Below are positions 34,022 to 46,700 of a stretch of 64,000 nt of DNA, one piece after another. Position 1 is the stretch's first letter. The number at the start of each line of letters is the position of its first letter. Source of the DNA: Maniola hyperantus (lineage: Eukaryota; Arthropoda; Insecta; Lepidoptera; Nymphalidae); NCBI RefSeq assembly GCF_902806685.2, contig NC_048542.1, forward strand, positions 2,030,533 through 2,094,532, in the 5' to 3' direction. The notes beneath the pieces were generated by a model that was given only the letters and a program-made list of their open reading frames with translations, did not search any database and was not told the origin of the DNA. Made by a program: the position numbers and the translations under genes.

Positions 34022-34930
34022 GTCGTATGAATAATGAGAAAATTATGCAAGGCGCATAGGTAGGTAGGTACGTACCTACTACTTACCTACGTACAACGTG
34101 TTTTTATTTCCATCCCGAAATTATTATTATCGCATCTGCTATTAAACTTTTTTGTTACTTTTGAATTAGGTAGGTAGGTACCTAAAAATGTAATGCTGAC
34201 GCACTACTCATTTTGCAGTCGATTAAAGTTTTAATTGAATCTTTTTACATGTTATCTATTTATAATTACTTGATTAAGATTATATTATTTATATACCTTG
34301 GATAAAAAGTATTAACCAACTTGAGTTAAAAACATGATTAGGTAGGTAATTGAAGAGCTGGCGAACAAAGCGTATTCGAACTTCGAAGGCGTATTCGATT
34401 AATTATTTCATAATTATTATTTGTTTTATTAAAACTAAACTTAATTATTATTTGTTTTATTAAAACCAAAGGGGTACAGGTTTAATAAAAACTGCCATAA
34501 TATCCCTTCACTTTGCTCTGAATTCAAAATAACGCCCTCGAGGAACTAAATATTACTTTGGCCCCTTGTGAAACAAATAGCTATTTTTTCACAGTAGGCA
34601 AGTAGTATAATATTATTGTTAAGGGTAGGTAGAATGTGTAGTTTATACTTTATATTAGCTTGTTTAGGCACCCATGTCCCACATTCATGCAAATAAATTA
34701 ATTTTATCTTTATCTATATCTTTATCTTTAAATGCAACGCTACGCAAGAGATAATTAATTAATTAAGATCCAGTGGTGGACTAAAAAAGGGTTGGCTTGG
34801 AGGACTGTCCACCCTTGGGCCCCAGGTCTAGGGTCCTCCATTTGAGAAGTCCTCTAAAAACATTTCAGTTTCAGAGCAAGTTTGGAATTGGGGGCCCTCA
34901 TAAAAAATATAGAGTAAATAAATGAGATAA

Positions 34931-35215
34931 AGCGGTGATAGCAAAGTGGTTAAAAGATGTCGGCCTTCTATTCGGAAAGTCATGGGTTCAATCCCGGGCA
35001 CGCAACTTTTCGGTCTTTGCTTTAACGGTGAAGGAAAACATCGTGAGGAAACCTGCATGCCTGAGAGATCTCCATAATATTATATTCCCAAAGGTGTATG
35101 AAATCTGCTAATCCGCACTGGGCCAGCGTTGCAGATTGTGGCCTAAATCCTTCTCATTCTGAGAGGAGACCCGTGCTCAGTAGTGAGCCGACGATGGGTT
35201 GATAATGATGAAGAT
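34931..35215 (+). mobile_element. SINE family 1
   Basis: 'agcggtgatagcaaagtggt' head, 'gggttcaatcccgggca' B box, 'gagaggagacccgtgctc', tail 'gggttgataatgatgaag'. Confidence 0.7.
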
Positions 35216-35562
35216 AGTTTCTGTAAAATTAAGAAAAAAATCCCACTCGTTTCGCTTGCCTACTTTGAATAGTTTCTTCATGGAGCCTTCTAGGAGTCAA
35301 ATTCATGAAAAATTATAATAGGTACCTATAATCCGCGTCAGGTCGCGATGGCAATCGGGGTATGAGGCGGGGGGACGCCCCGCACACCTGCACGTCACCC
35401 GCACCGTCTTACGTATCTCGCGACAGGCTTGCGACAGACGTAAATCTCGCGATCATTGCTGTCAAACGTCACACGTAACAGTGGCTAGAGAGAGACAGCA
35501 ACAGCCACAAAGCAAATAAGAAGAAGAAGAGAGACAGCAAAGGAACTGTCGCATTGCTACTA

Positions 35563-35948
35563 AAGTCATTTGTGGGAATGAGTGTAATATTTTATAATAA
35601 AATTCCACAAGCAATTTTAGACTTGCCTTTACACAAGTTTAAAAAATGTGTTAAAAGTATGCTCCTAAAAAAAGCATATTATACAGTCGCAGACTATGTA
35701 AACGATAAAAAAGCTTGGATTTGACTCGCTCCAGCAATGCACGGGGCTGCAATGGCTTGTATAGTACGGTATAATAACATTGTAAATTGAAAAATTAAAA
35801 AGAGCAACCGCCGAGTTTCTTGCTGGTTCTTCTCGGTAGGAACGGCATTCCGAACCAGTGGTAAATTAAAACTACCTGACTATTCATAAGCACTTTTAAA
35901 AAGTTTACATGAATAAAAAAAACATTCTATTCTATTCTATTCTATTCT
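35563..35948 (+). mobile_element. LINE 3' end with (TTCTA)n tail
   Basis: Encodes a remnant close to FVGMSVIFYNKIPQAILDL and [20 protein letters not shown], then stop, 3' UTR with 'gagcaaccgccgagtttc' and a (tattc)n simple tail at 35927-35948. Confidence 0.7.
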
Positions 35949-36194
35949 ACAGCTGTCGCGTTGCTGTCGCTATTGCTACGTTTTACGGGGTAATCACCCG
36001 GCGGGTCAGCATGGTGGCTGTGCGGGTGTGATGGGCGTTCTCTCCCCAATTGCCATCTCGACCTGTCGCGTAGGTACCTACCTACTATAGGTAGGTATAA
36101 CAGAGAACGGGTGCCTCATTTAGTGATGCCGCCCACAAGCTTAGTCAGACCATAGACGCTGTAATAAGATCAATATCGTTCACTGACCGACTAA

Positions 36195-36437
36195 GACTGG
36201 GGGCACACGATGCGTTGCGGCCGCCGCACCGCAAAGACTTCAACATATCAGCGGGCACACGAGCGGTGCGGCGCCGCAACGTTGTTATATGTCGCAGCGG
36301 CGTCGTAGAAAAAAAATCGAAATGAGCGAGCGTGTGTCCTTCCTTGTGAGCTGACAACTGAGCGGTGCCGCTCCGACGCCGCAACGCGTTCACCCCTCCC
36401 CGCCTCGTCTCGGTAGTTGTACGGTCTGTTGCGGACT
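36195..36437 (+). mobile_element. Harbinger-like GC-rich MITE, right end missing
   Basis: Left end GACTGGGGGCACACGATGCG preceded by TAA; the body is one unit of the repeat found three times in the element at 42269-42980. Confidence 0.65.
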
Positions 36438-36464
36438 ACACTTATTTTACCCCCTTACATTACA

Positions 36465-36620
36465 GCGCTCACGCACTCATCCGATCCGAATCCGTGAAAA
36501 TACGGATATAAAAAATATCTACGACATGATATTATTATGTCATAAGCTACCATACAAATAGTTCGTAAAACAAAAAGGAACGTATTTTCACGGACTCGGA
36601 TCGGATGAGTGCGTGATCGC
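36465..36620. repeat. MITE with ~40-bp inverted ends
   Basis: 'gcgctcacgcactcatccga' at the left mirrors 'tcggatgagtgcgtgatcgc' at the right, continuing inward through 'cgtgaaaatacg'. About three mismatches in 40 bp. Confidence 0.8.
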
Positions 36621-37054
36621 TCAGGTGTTGAATTTTCAAAAATCCTTTCTTAGCGGATGCCTACGTCATAATAGCTATCTGCATGCCAAATTTCAGCCCG
36701 TTTCGTCCAGTAGTTTAAGCTGTGCGTTGATAGATCAGTCAGTCAGTCAGTCACTTTTGCTTTTATATATATTTAGATTTAGGACGTAGACCGTACCTAA
36801 TTCTAACATGAAAGGTTGTAATACCTAGTATTTAGGTACAATTTTTAACGGTTCCGCTGTACCTATATCTTACCTTAATCTTGTCTAGAAGGAACTTTAA
36901 ACGATTTCCTAAAATATTTACTTACTTGCATGAGTAATACTTATTTCTTTGTTAATTTATTATAGGTAATTTTATTATGTGACATATGTGATAAAATTAT
37001 CTTCAATGTAAGTTGTAGTTTAGTCAATTTTTGAACTTTTGAAATGTTTAAATA

Positions 37055-37185
37055 TTATTATGAACTCAAGTGAGTAGTACCTATATAAATATTATTATGA
37101 ACTCAAGTGAGTACCTATATAAATATTATTATGAACTCAAGTGAGTACCTATATAAATATTATTATGAACTCAAGTGAGTAAAAC
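37055..37185 (+). repeat. Tandem repeats, unit about 35 bp
   Basis: The motif 'attattatgaactcaagtga' recurs four times with 'gtacctatataaat' between. Confidence 0.8.
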
Positions 37186-37265
37186 ATCATGTAAACCTAA
37201 ATTTGAGCAAATAAAGATTGTTTTGATTTGATTTGATTTAAATTATTAAAAAAATAGTACTGTAC

Positions 37266-37590
37266 CTCATCATCATCATCATGATCAACCCATCACTGGC
37301 TACACTACAGAGGACGGGTCTCCTCTCAGAGTGAGAAGGGTTTTTGGCCATAGTCTACCACGCTGGCCATGTGCGGATTGGTAGACTTCACACACCTTTG
37401 AGAACATTATGGAGAACTCTCAGGCATGCAGGTTTCCTCACGATGTTTTCCTTCACCGTTAAAGCAAAATGTGACATTTAATTAATTAAAACGCACATAA
37501 CTCCGAAAAGTTAGAGGTGCGTGCCCGGGATCGAACCCCAGACCTCCGATTAGAAGGCGGACGTCCTAACCACTAGGCTATCACAGCTTA
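37266..37590 (-). mobile_element. SINE family 1, reverse, nearly full length
   Basis: From (atc)n tail 'catcatcatcatgatcaacc' to head complement 'aaccactaggctatcacagc'. B box complement 'gggatcgaacc' is intact. Confidence 0.8.
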
Positions 37591-37721
37591 TGTAGGTACC
37601 TACTTAGTTGAATTTATTTTAAAAAGAACTTTTATACCAAACCACAGTACCAAGACTCATTCCTCAGGGTTCCTTTTTTCCTTTTGAGATACAGAACCCT
37701 AAAAACATGTGTTTGTTACAG

Positions 37722-40700
37722 TGCTCTTATTCAACGATCATGGGCGATAGATCAGAGTTTTCCTCCCTACTTCAAGTTTGGGGCGGCGACGGCTGCCTAC
37801 CAAGTCGAGGGTGGGTGGAATGCTGATGGTAAGCCACATTACTTTTTTTTCACAAATAGAAGCTTTTTATTAAGATTTTTACATATTAAATACAAAAGAA
37901 AACTATGTATAGTATATAAACATATAGGAAAAACTTATCACTAAAAACTTTATATTTACAAAAAATATACGCCGTCCAGTCCAAATGGTCATTTATGGGC
38001 ATTGTGCCCAAAACACTGGCGCTATTACCTCGCTGAACGGCAAGGCTCAACCGTTGAGCGAAATAAGCACCAGCTCTTGGGTCACCAGACGCGTGGATCA
38101 GCTTTTGGGACACGACGTAGTCACATTTAGCCACATTACTTACGTTCGGAAAAAATCTCAATCCACTTGGACGAAGTCAAGGCCACAATCTTAATACCTT
38201 CGTAATTTTATTTTTTAATTAGGTAGGTATGTACCATAAAAAAACCGCCCAAGCGTGAATCAGGTTCGCGCAACGAGGATTCCGTACTACAGTCGTATTT
38301 TTCGACATTTTGCACGATAATTCAAAAACTATGATGCCGAAAAACATATAAAAATGTTTTAGAATGCACAGGTGAAGCCCTTTCATAATATGGCACCCTA
38401 CTTGATATAGTTATCTTACTTCGAAAATTGAAAATACTAATTATTAGTTCATGACCACGATTTAATTTTTTTTTGTGTGATGTAACCACAAATACACGGT
38501 TTTTAGATTTTTCCCCTAAAGTCTGCCATATAAGACCTACCTACCTGCCAAATTTCACGATTCTAGGTCAACGGGAAGTACCCTGTAGGTTTCTTGACAG
38601 ACAGACAGACAGACAGACCAACAACAAAGTGATCCTATAAGGGTTCCGTTTTTCCCTTTGTGGTACGGAACCCTAAAACTCTGCTTAATCTTATTGCTAT
38701 TTTGTTAGAATATCTTTAAAGGTAAAAAAACTTAATCGAGTGTACAAAAATTTGCATAAAATGTAGTAATAATAATAATAATGAATTAATTGGTCAAGAT
38801 ATTGCATACACGAGACATACTGTAACATGGGTACTACAAATTATCTAAAAGTTTATTATGTAGTTTCTAAATCTTTATTTTTTTTAATTCAGGCAAAGGC
38901 GAAAATATATGGGACAGATACGTCCATGAGTATCCTCAAGACATCAGGAATAATGAGACTGGAGACGTGGCCGCGGACTCCTACCACCAGTGGCGAGAAG
39001 ACGTGAAAGCTGCTATCCATATGGGTCTTCAGACTTACAGGTCAGCTCTTTTGGGCAAAAGTAAAGCCTTACTCGATTCTGACAATACCTAGCACTTGAA
39101 AAAATTTTTATTTATTTAATTATTAATATCTGTCCCGACTGCACTCACGTGTTTAGTCGACGTCAGCCCGACTAGTTTCGAACCCATCCGGGGTCCTTAG
39201 GGGGGCGCCGGGGTCAAAACCGCTGCTCGTGCGCGAACGGACTCCCTTGAAAAAGGACCCCGGATGGGTTCGAAACTAGTCGGGCTACGTCGACTAAACA
39301 CGTGACTACAGCCGGGACAGATATTATTTAGAATTTTTTATTTATTTATGGACTAGTGCTTGACTGCAATCAGACCTGGTGGCAAGTGATGATGCAGCCT
39401 AAGACTTGAATACCCCGAACCCATATCAAAAAATGAAAGGGAAAATTCTTAAGAACGTTCCATACCCGCGGTTTGAACGTCTTATACGTCTCCGTCTTTC
39501 AGAACTGGAACTGTAGGTACCTATATTCTGCTCGTGATGACTACAGTCTGGATTTTTTCCAAAATATATTTTATACTGCCTTCACAGCAATTTGACAAAA
39601 CATAGTATACTTACAACGTTAGTTTTAGTATCAGCAAAAACCGAAACAGGTGTCGGATATTTTTACATAAAGAATAAATATACAAAATTTCAAAAATATT
39701 TAATGAAAACTCACGAAGTCATACGCCTGTTGTGTTAAGTTATTGTCCCGTAAAAATATAGTCACCCCAAGCAAGCGGCTGTGAGCGAATGAGACGGCTA
39801 GCGTCGACCGTGCGCGCTCCCGCTTGCGCGGCTCGAATCAGCTGGTGCATGCGGTCATTCAACTTATTCAAACTTGCAGGATTAAAGTAATTTTTGGTCA
39901 AAATATAACCCGTTGTAAAAATCGATTCTGTTACTGATTCTGAACAAACTACTTCCAGGTTTTGCATATACTAAAACTACCGTTGTATCCAAATAACTTG
40001 ACAAAGTATTGATGATACTTGAGAGCATCTCAAGTTTCTATAAAAAATATTTTCTAATCTTCCAGATTCTCGATTAGTTGGGCTCGAATACTGCCCACTG
40101 GCTTCACCAACGAGTTCAACAAAGCTGGTGCCAAATATTACAGCGACCTGATCGACGGCCTCCTCGCTGCAGGCATCGAACCTATTGTCACGATCTATCA
40201 CTTTGATTTACCAGTGAAGATCCAAGATCTTGGTAAGATTTGACGGTTTGAAATTTTTGTGAACTTCCAAAATGTTCCGCTTTGCCACTGTTTTTGTGCA
40301 GGCCGCCTCTTATCTAGTTTTCTCATTGTTTTGGCACAGCTTGTATCCATAAGATAGGTACTTTTGATCCCCGAAAATCAAAGAGTCCGCAAGGGATTTA
40401 AAAACCGGCCAAGTTCGAGTCAGGCTCGCGCAACGAGGGTTCCGTACCACACTCGTATTTTTTCGACATTTTGCACGATAATTCAAAAACTATGATGCAT
40501 AAAAATAAATAAAAATCTGTTTTAGAATGTACAGGTGAAAACCTTTCATAAATGATACCTTTTTTGTGTGATGTAACCACAAATTCACGGTTTTCTGATT
40601 TTTCCCCTAATGTCAGCTATAAGACCTACCTACCTGCTAAATTTCGTGATTTTAGGTCAACGGGAAGTACCCTGTAGGTTTCTTGACAGACAGACGGACA

Positions 40701-43700
40701 GACAGACAGACATACAAACAGACAGACAGACAGACAACAAAGTGATCCTATAAGGATTCCGTTTTCCTTTTGAGGTACGGAACCCTAAAAAAGCTAAATC
40801 CATGCTGACATAGAATTTCATTTTTAATATTTCATTCAAGGATCTAAACAAAAATGAATCCATTTTTTCAGGAGGCTGGACGAACCCTCTCATCGTAAAA
40901 TGGTTTGGAGACTATGCCAGAGTGCTCTACACGCTTTACGCTGATCGTGTCAAAACATGGCTGACTATGAACGAACCTGTCGTTACATGTGACTATTTCT
41001 ACAATCTCGGATTGTTCGCGCCACGGGTCAAGGAGCCCACATTCGCCCCGTATCTGTGTAACAAATATATTATGCTGGCACACGCTACAGCTTACAGGAT
41101 TTTTGAACACGAGTTCAGAGGAACGTTTCAAGGTTGGTTTTAACTTAACCTACGACATTTTGTACAACCGATAGACGTTGGGGTCCCAAGGTGTTGGAAT
41201 GGCGACCTCGCACCGGAAGACGCAGCGTTGGAAGACCCCCCCACTAGGTGGATGGACGACATCAGACGAGTCGCAGGAAGCCGCTGGTACCAGGCGGCGC
41301 AAGACCGTGGCGTGTGGAAGTCCCTACAAGAGACCTATGTCCAGCAGTGGACGTCTATTGGTTGATGATGATGATGATGATGATCGCATGCCGGGCATTA
41401 TCTAATCAATCCAGGCTGCAACAATCCATACTAATATTATAAATGCGAAAATGTACTAGCTTTTCTAGGCTCACCCCATTTTGACGAAATTTGGTACAGT
41501 AATATGCTTCTTTTTATGTTTCTTTTTCCGGAAAAATCAAAGAGTTCCCATGGGATTTCTAGAAATCTAAATCCACACGAACAAAGTCGTAGGATGTGAT
41601 ACAATTATTAGTGTTGATCAACATCATCAAGGATTGTATCAACATATTGGGAACTTATGTTGCCAATATGTTGATACAAGTTAGCCTTTGACTGCGACCT
41701 CACCTAATAGTAAGTGACCGCATTATCAGTTACCAGGTGAGGTCGTAAACGATCTCCATATTTGTCACAATGGACATTGTTAATTTTTTAGACCGTTTTT
41801 AACGAATTCTCATTCGTAGGTAAAATCTCACTCGCGAACAACGTGTTATGGATAGAACCTCTCAATCCGAATGACGAGGCTTTGGCAGAACTTGGAAGAC
41901 AATATCAGGTGAAAAAATTACCTGAGTACGCTATCTTTTTATCATCATTCTATACAATGAACCAAAAGCTTAATTTGCTATAATCCGCTGAAACAAGTCA
42001 GGCAGACATACACCGCCCGCCCTCCCATTGAACATGCAGGAAAAACCAGCCACCAGGCAAGCAATACGCACCACCACCAAGCAGCACCACACAAATCCCA
42101 AAACACACTCGACGCACGTTTCGCCCCGACACCGCAGCATCCTCAGGAGATGTACACCTTACACCTCAATTTGCAATTGTGTATGTCTATATAATGTAAT
42201 AACTTTGCACCAATAAACCGCGGTGGCCGAGGAGGGGTGGCTATATGGTCTTATACCATATGCCCTTAGACTGGAGGCACACGATGCGTTGCGGCGCCGC
42301 ACCGCAAAGATTTCACCGTATCAGCGGGCACACGAGCGGTGCGGCGCCACAACGTTGTTATGTCGCAGTGGCGCCGTAGCAGCGTTGGACAGTCAAATAA
42401 AAACAACTGAGCGGTGCCGCTCTCCGACGCGACGTCGCAACGCGTTCACCCCTCCCCGCCTCGTCTCGGTGGTTGCAAGTCCGGTGCGGGCTGCGGCGCC
42501 GGAGCGCAAAGATTTCACCGTATCAGCGGGCACACGAGCGGTGCGGCGCCGGCGCCACAACGTTGTTATGTCGCAGTGGCGCCGTAGCAGCGTTGGACAG
42601 TCTGTTAATAAAAACAACTGAGCGGTGCCGCTCTCCGACGCGACGTCGCAACGCGTTCACCCCTCCCCGCCTCGTCTCGGTGGTTGCAAGTCCGGTGCGG
42701 GCTGCGGCGCCGGAGCGCAAAGATTTCACCGTATCAGCGGGCACACGAGCGGTGCGGCGCCACAACGTTGTTATATCGCAGTGGCGCCGTAGCAGCGTTG
42801 GACAGTCTGTTAATAAAAACAAAGCGGTGCCGCTCTCCGACGCGACGTCGCAACGCGTTCACCCCTCCCCGCCTCGTCTCGGTGGTTGCAAGTCCGGTGC
42901 GGGCTGCGGCGCCGGAGCGCATCGTGTGACATGTCACAGATATTTCTAGCGACACCGCAACGCATCGTGTGCCCCCGCTCTTAGTCAAGGGTTACTTGTC
43001 ATAGGTTTCAAAAACCTTCCTAATTGCAGACTGGCAGATACTCTCATCCAATATTTTCAAAGCAAGGAGGTTGGCCGCCTTCTGTAGAAAAGTGGATGTT
43101 GGAACTGAGTTTAAAGCAAGGATATGCTGAATCCAGACTACCTCCTTTTACTGAAGAGGAAAAAGAATTTATAAAAGGTAAGAAGTTATACGTATAGCTG
43201 TGATAGCCTAGTGGTTAGGACGTCCGTCTTCTAATCGGAGGTCGGGGGTTCAATCCTGCGCACGCACCTCTAACTTTTCGGAGTTATGTACGTTTTAAAT
43301 AATTAAATATCACTTGCTTTAACGATGAAGGAAAACATCTTGAGGAAACCTGCATGCCTGAGAGTTCTATGTCTGAGTGTGCAGTCTATCAATCCGCACA
43401 TGGCCAACGTGGTAGACTATGCCGACGACTATGCGGGTGGAGACCCGTGCTCTGTAGTGAGCCGGCTATGGGTTGATCATGATGATGAAGAAGTTATACA
43501 GGATGTAATTGGAACGCTAGCAAAAGCATAGCGCTATTTAATACTACCTAAACCAATAACCATTTGATTTAGTATTTTTTAAACCCGCAGTGTATAGCGT
43601 GCAAAACTCGGGGTCAATGCCCCGCCTACGATGCGGTATGGGTTGTTGCCTGCGCACCATGTTTTGTACGCGCAAATTATGAGTGAGATAGTATGAGTCT

Positions 43701-46700
43701 CTGTTGTTCTTGTGTATAAAACCTTAACGTGAAGCAATAAAGTCTGTATTTCATTGGTATACATTTGGTTTTTAGGGTTCCGTACCTCAAAAGGGAAACG
43801 GAACCCTTATAGGATCACTTTGTTGCCGGTCTGTCTGTCAAGAAACCTATAGGGTTGTTCCCGTTGACCTAGAATCGTGAAATTTGGCAGGAAGGTATTA
43901 TAACAGACATGAGGGCAAAAATCTGAAAACCGTGAATTTGTGGTTACATCACAAGAAGAAAATTAAAATGTGTTTATGAACAAATAAAGCTATTTTCAAT
44001 TTTCAAAGTAAGATTACTATACCAAGTGGGGTATCATATGAAAGGGCTTTACTTGTATATACAAAAACAGATTTTTATTTATTTTTAGTCTTAATAGTTT
44101 TTGATTTATCGTGCAAAATGTCGATAAAATACGATTTTAGTACGGAACCCTCAGTGCGCGAGCTGACTCGCACTTGGCCGTTTTTTTACTGATGCGACTT
44201 ATAAGTAGGTAGGTACTGTACTTTGTTAAGGGTCGTACTTTGCCAGCGTGGATTGCCGGCCAAGTAACCAAGGCAATTAAATTAATATGGAAAATTTTCA
44301 GGCACTGCAGATTTCTACGGAATAAACTTCTACACGACCAGTTTGATCAGACCGACCAAGCAGGGAGACAAGCCGGGTGTGTGGTTCATCGATGGATCTC
44401 CGGAGCTGAATGCGACACTGGTACCTCCTCCGGATGCGTACTATGGGGCCTCACCTATTCTGCCGGTAAGTTGAGATTTGTAACACCCTTCCAGCATCAG
44501 TTTTCCTCTCCAATTATAATAAGGGTACCTTCAAGTCGAGAGTGAAGAGGCATCTTCTAGGCAAGCGCGCTCCATCTTAGGCTGCATCATCACTTGCCAC
44601 CAGGTCTGATTGCAGCCATCAAGCGCTACTCATTATAGCTATCTGCATGCTTGCTGTCTACGTCACAATAGCTATCTGCATGAATGCTGTCTACGTCATA
44701 ATAAGTAAGTAAGTAAGTAGAAGTAGATGCTATCTGCATGCCAAATTTTAGCCCGATCCGTCCAGTAGTTTGTGCTGTGCGTTGATAGATCAGTCAGTAA
44801 GTCAGTCAGTCACCTTTTCCTTTTATTAAAAAAAATGATTTCTTTTTCTGCATTATACATATTTTATAATGAGAGTTACAATATTATAGTTCTGATCTTG
44901 AAGAAGCTGTGATAGCCTAGTTAGGACGTCCGCCTTCTTATCGGAGGTCGGGGGTTCGATCGCGGGCGCGAGGGCGGCGGGAACTTTTCGGAGGTATATG
45001 TGCGTTTTAAGTAATTAAATATCACTTGCTTTGACGGTGAAGGAAAACATCGTGAGGAAACCTGCATGCCTGAGTGTTAACCATAATGTTCGCAAAGGTG
45101 TGTGTAGTCTACCAATCCGCACATGGCCAGCGTGGTAGACTTTTTATTTATTTATTTTTATTCAGATACAAGTTAGCCCTTGACTGCAATCTCACCTGGT
45201 GGTAAGTGACGATGCAGTCTAAGATCGAAGAAGACTATGGTCAAACCCTTCTCACTCTGAGAGGAGACCCGTGCTCTGTAGTGAGCCGGCGATAGGTTTG
45301 TGGCGGTTACCACAATAGAAACTAGATGGCGCTGTTCAATCGATGACGTAGTCCCGAACAAATGTACCGCCGATAGCAATCGCACTAACGGAGTTTTCTG
45401 CAATCTGGACTATATATAGAAGTTTCAAGACATAACCGTCGGCCCAGCTGGCGCTACCGAGCACAACCAACCGCTCGGTGGGAGATCTCCCCTTTGGTAC
45501 GGTCGAGCCTGCACACCGCTCCCGTACAGGTTGATCATGATGGTCACCTTTTCCTTTTATATAATTTAGATTTAGATTGCGTAACAGAGAGAGCTTTATA
45601 TTAACTTATCTCTTTAGGCAGTGGTCCGACCGCCGGCGAGAAAACGACTAACTATCGGCGATTTTCTCTCTCAAGAAAGGCACAATAAATGTACATTCCG
45701 TGTAAACGACAGAGATGCATATACCTATGTATATCAAAAGTTACTCTCTGACTATTCACACTGCCGACGACAACGACGACGACGACGACGTTTCAAAAAT
45801 AAACTCGCTCAGCGATATTCGTTCAGCGATGCTCGCTTGCTGGAACACGTGTTACGCGCGCGCAGGTTTGCAGTTTGCACAGGACTAAACAACCGCGGGC
45901 GAATGGCGCGAGTAATCGCTCGTCGCACTTGCACACTCGCTTATAGCCCGGCAACAAAACTATCGAAACTACACACTCGCTTCCCGCTGATCGGCAACTC
46001 GTTAATAGTTTCTAGTTCTACTCGTTTCTCGTTCATCGGCGGCGGTCGGACCATTGCCTTAGATCCATGGACTAAAGACTAATAAAAATTTCCTCCTTGT
46101 TTAAAGGCAGTCCCCGAGAACATCCGCAAGGAGTTGCGGTGGCTGAAGCAGCAGTACGGCGACATCGAGATCCTCATCACGGAGAACGGCTTCTCCACGT
46201 TCGGCCGCCAGCTCGACGATTACGACAGAGCTGACTTCATCAGGGAACATTTGGAACAAGTAAGCTAATTTGTTTACGAATTGGCTGATGCGCACGACTT
46301 CGTTCGCGTGGCATTAGGATTTTTGCAAATCCCGTGGGAACTCTTTGATTTTGCGGAATAAAAAGTAGCCTATGTCACTCTCCAGGTCCTTATCTATACC
46401 CACGCAAAAATTCACGTCAATCCGTTGCACCGTTGCGACGTGATTTAAGGACAAACCAACAAACAAACTTTCGCATTTATAATAAGGGTAGGTACTGATA
46501 ATAAGGGTACTGATTAGCAAGCCAGTAGCGTAGAATTATTGGCGATAATCACTTACGGCGATTACGCACTGCACTTCCAACATCCGAGTTCTATCCGTCA
46601 TCCGTGAGGATACCAGCGATTATCAACGACATATGTTATAAGCTCCCATACAAAACAAAAAGGAACGTATTTTCACAAACTCGGATCGTGCGTGCTCCAA

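Larger units (their letters stand above)
32747..37721. other. Intergenic region between GH1 copies B and C
   Basis: Polyadenylation signal AATAAA at 32840-32845 for copy B. No gene is recognised. Contents: palindromic MITE (32943-33127), Helitron-like elements (33276-33700), MITE with AGTCCCG ends (33856-34021), SINE (34931-35215), LINE 3' end (35563-35948), Harbinger-like MITE fragment (36195-36437), MITE (36465-36620), Helitron-like element (36625-36780), 35-bp tandem repeats (37055-37185) and a reverse SINE (37266-37590). The signal-peptide exon of copy C should be here or in the repeats but could not be identified. Confidence 0.6.

Noticed and set aside
37055..37185. TATATAAAT followed by ATG and a GTGAGT donor-like site, considered as the signal exon of copy C
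   Set aside because: The sequence is a four-fold tandem repeat and the short peptide (MNSS) is not hydrophobic; the phase does not fit exon 2.
42223..42949. Several long overlapping frames on both strands with repeating peptides
   Set aside because: They are translations of the three tandem units of a GC-rich Harbinger-like MITE.
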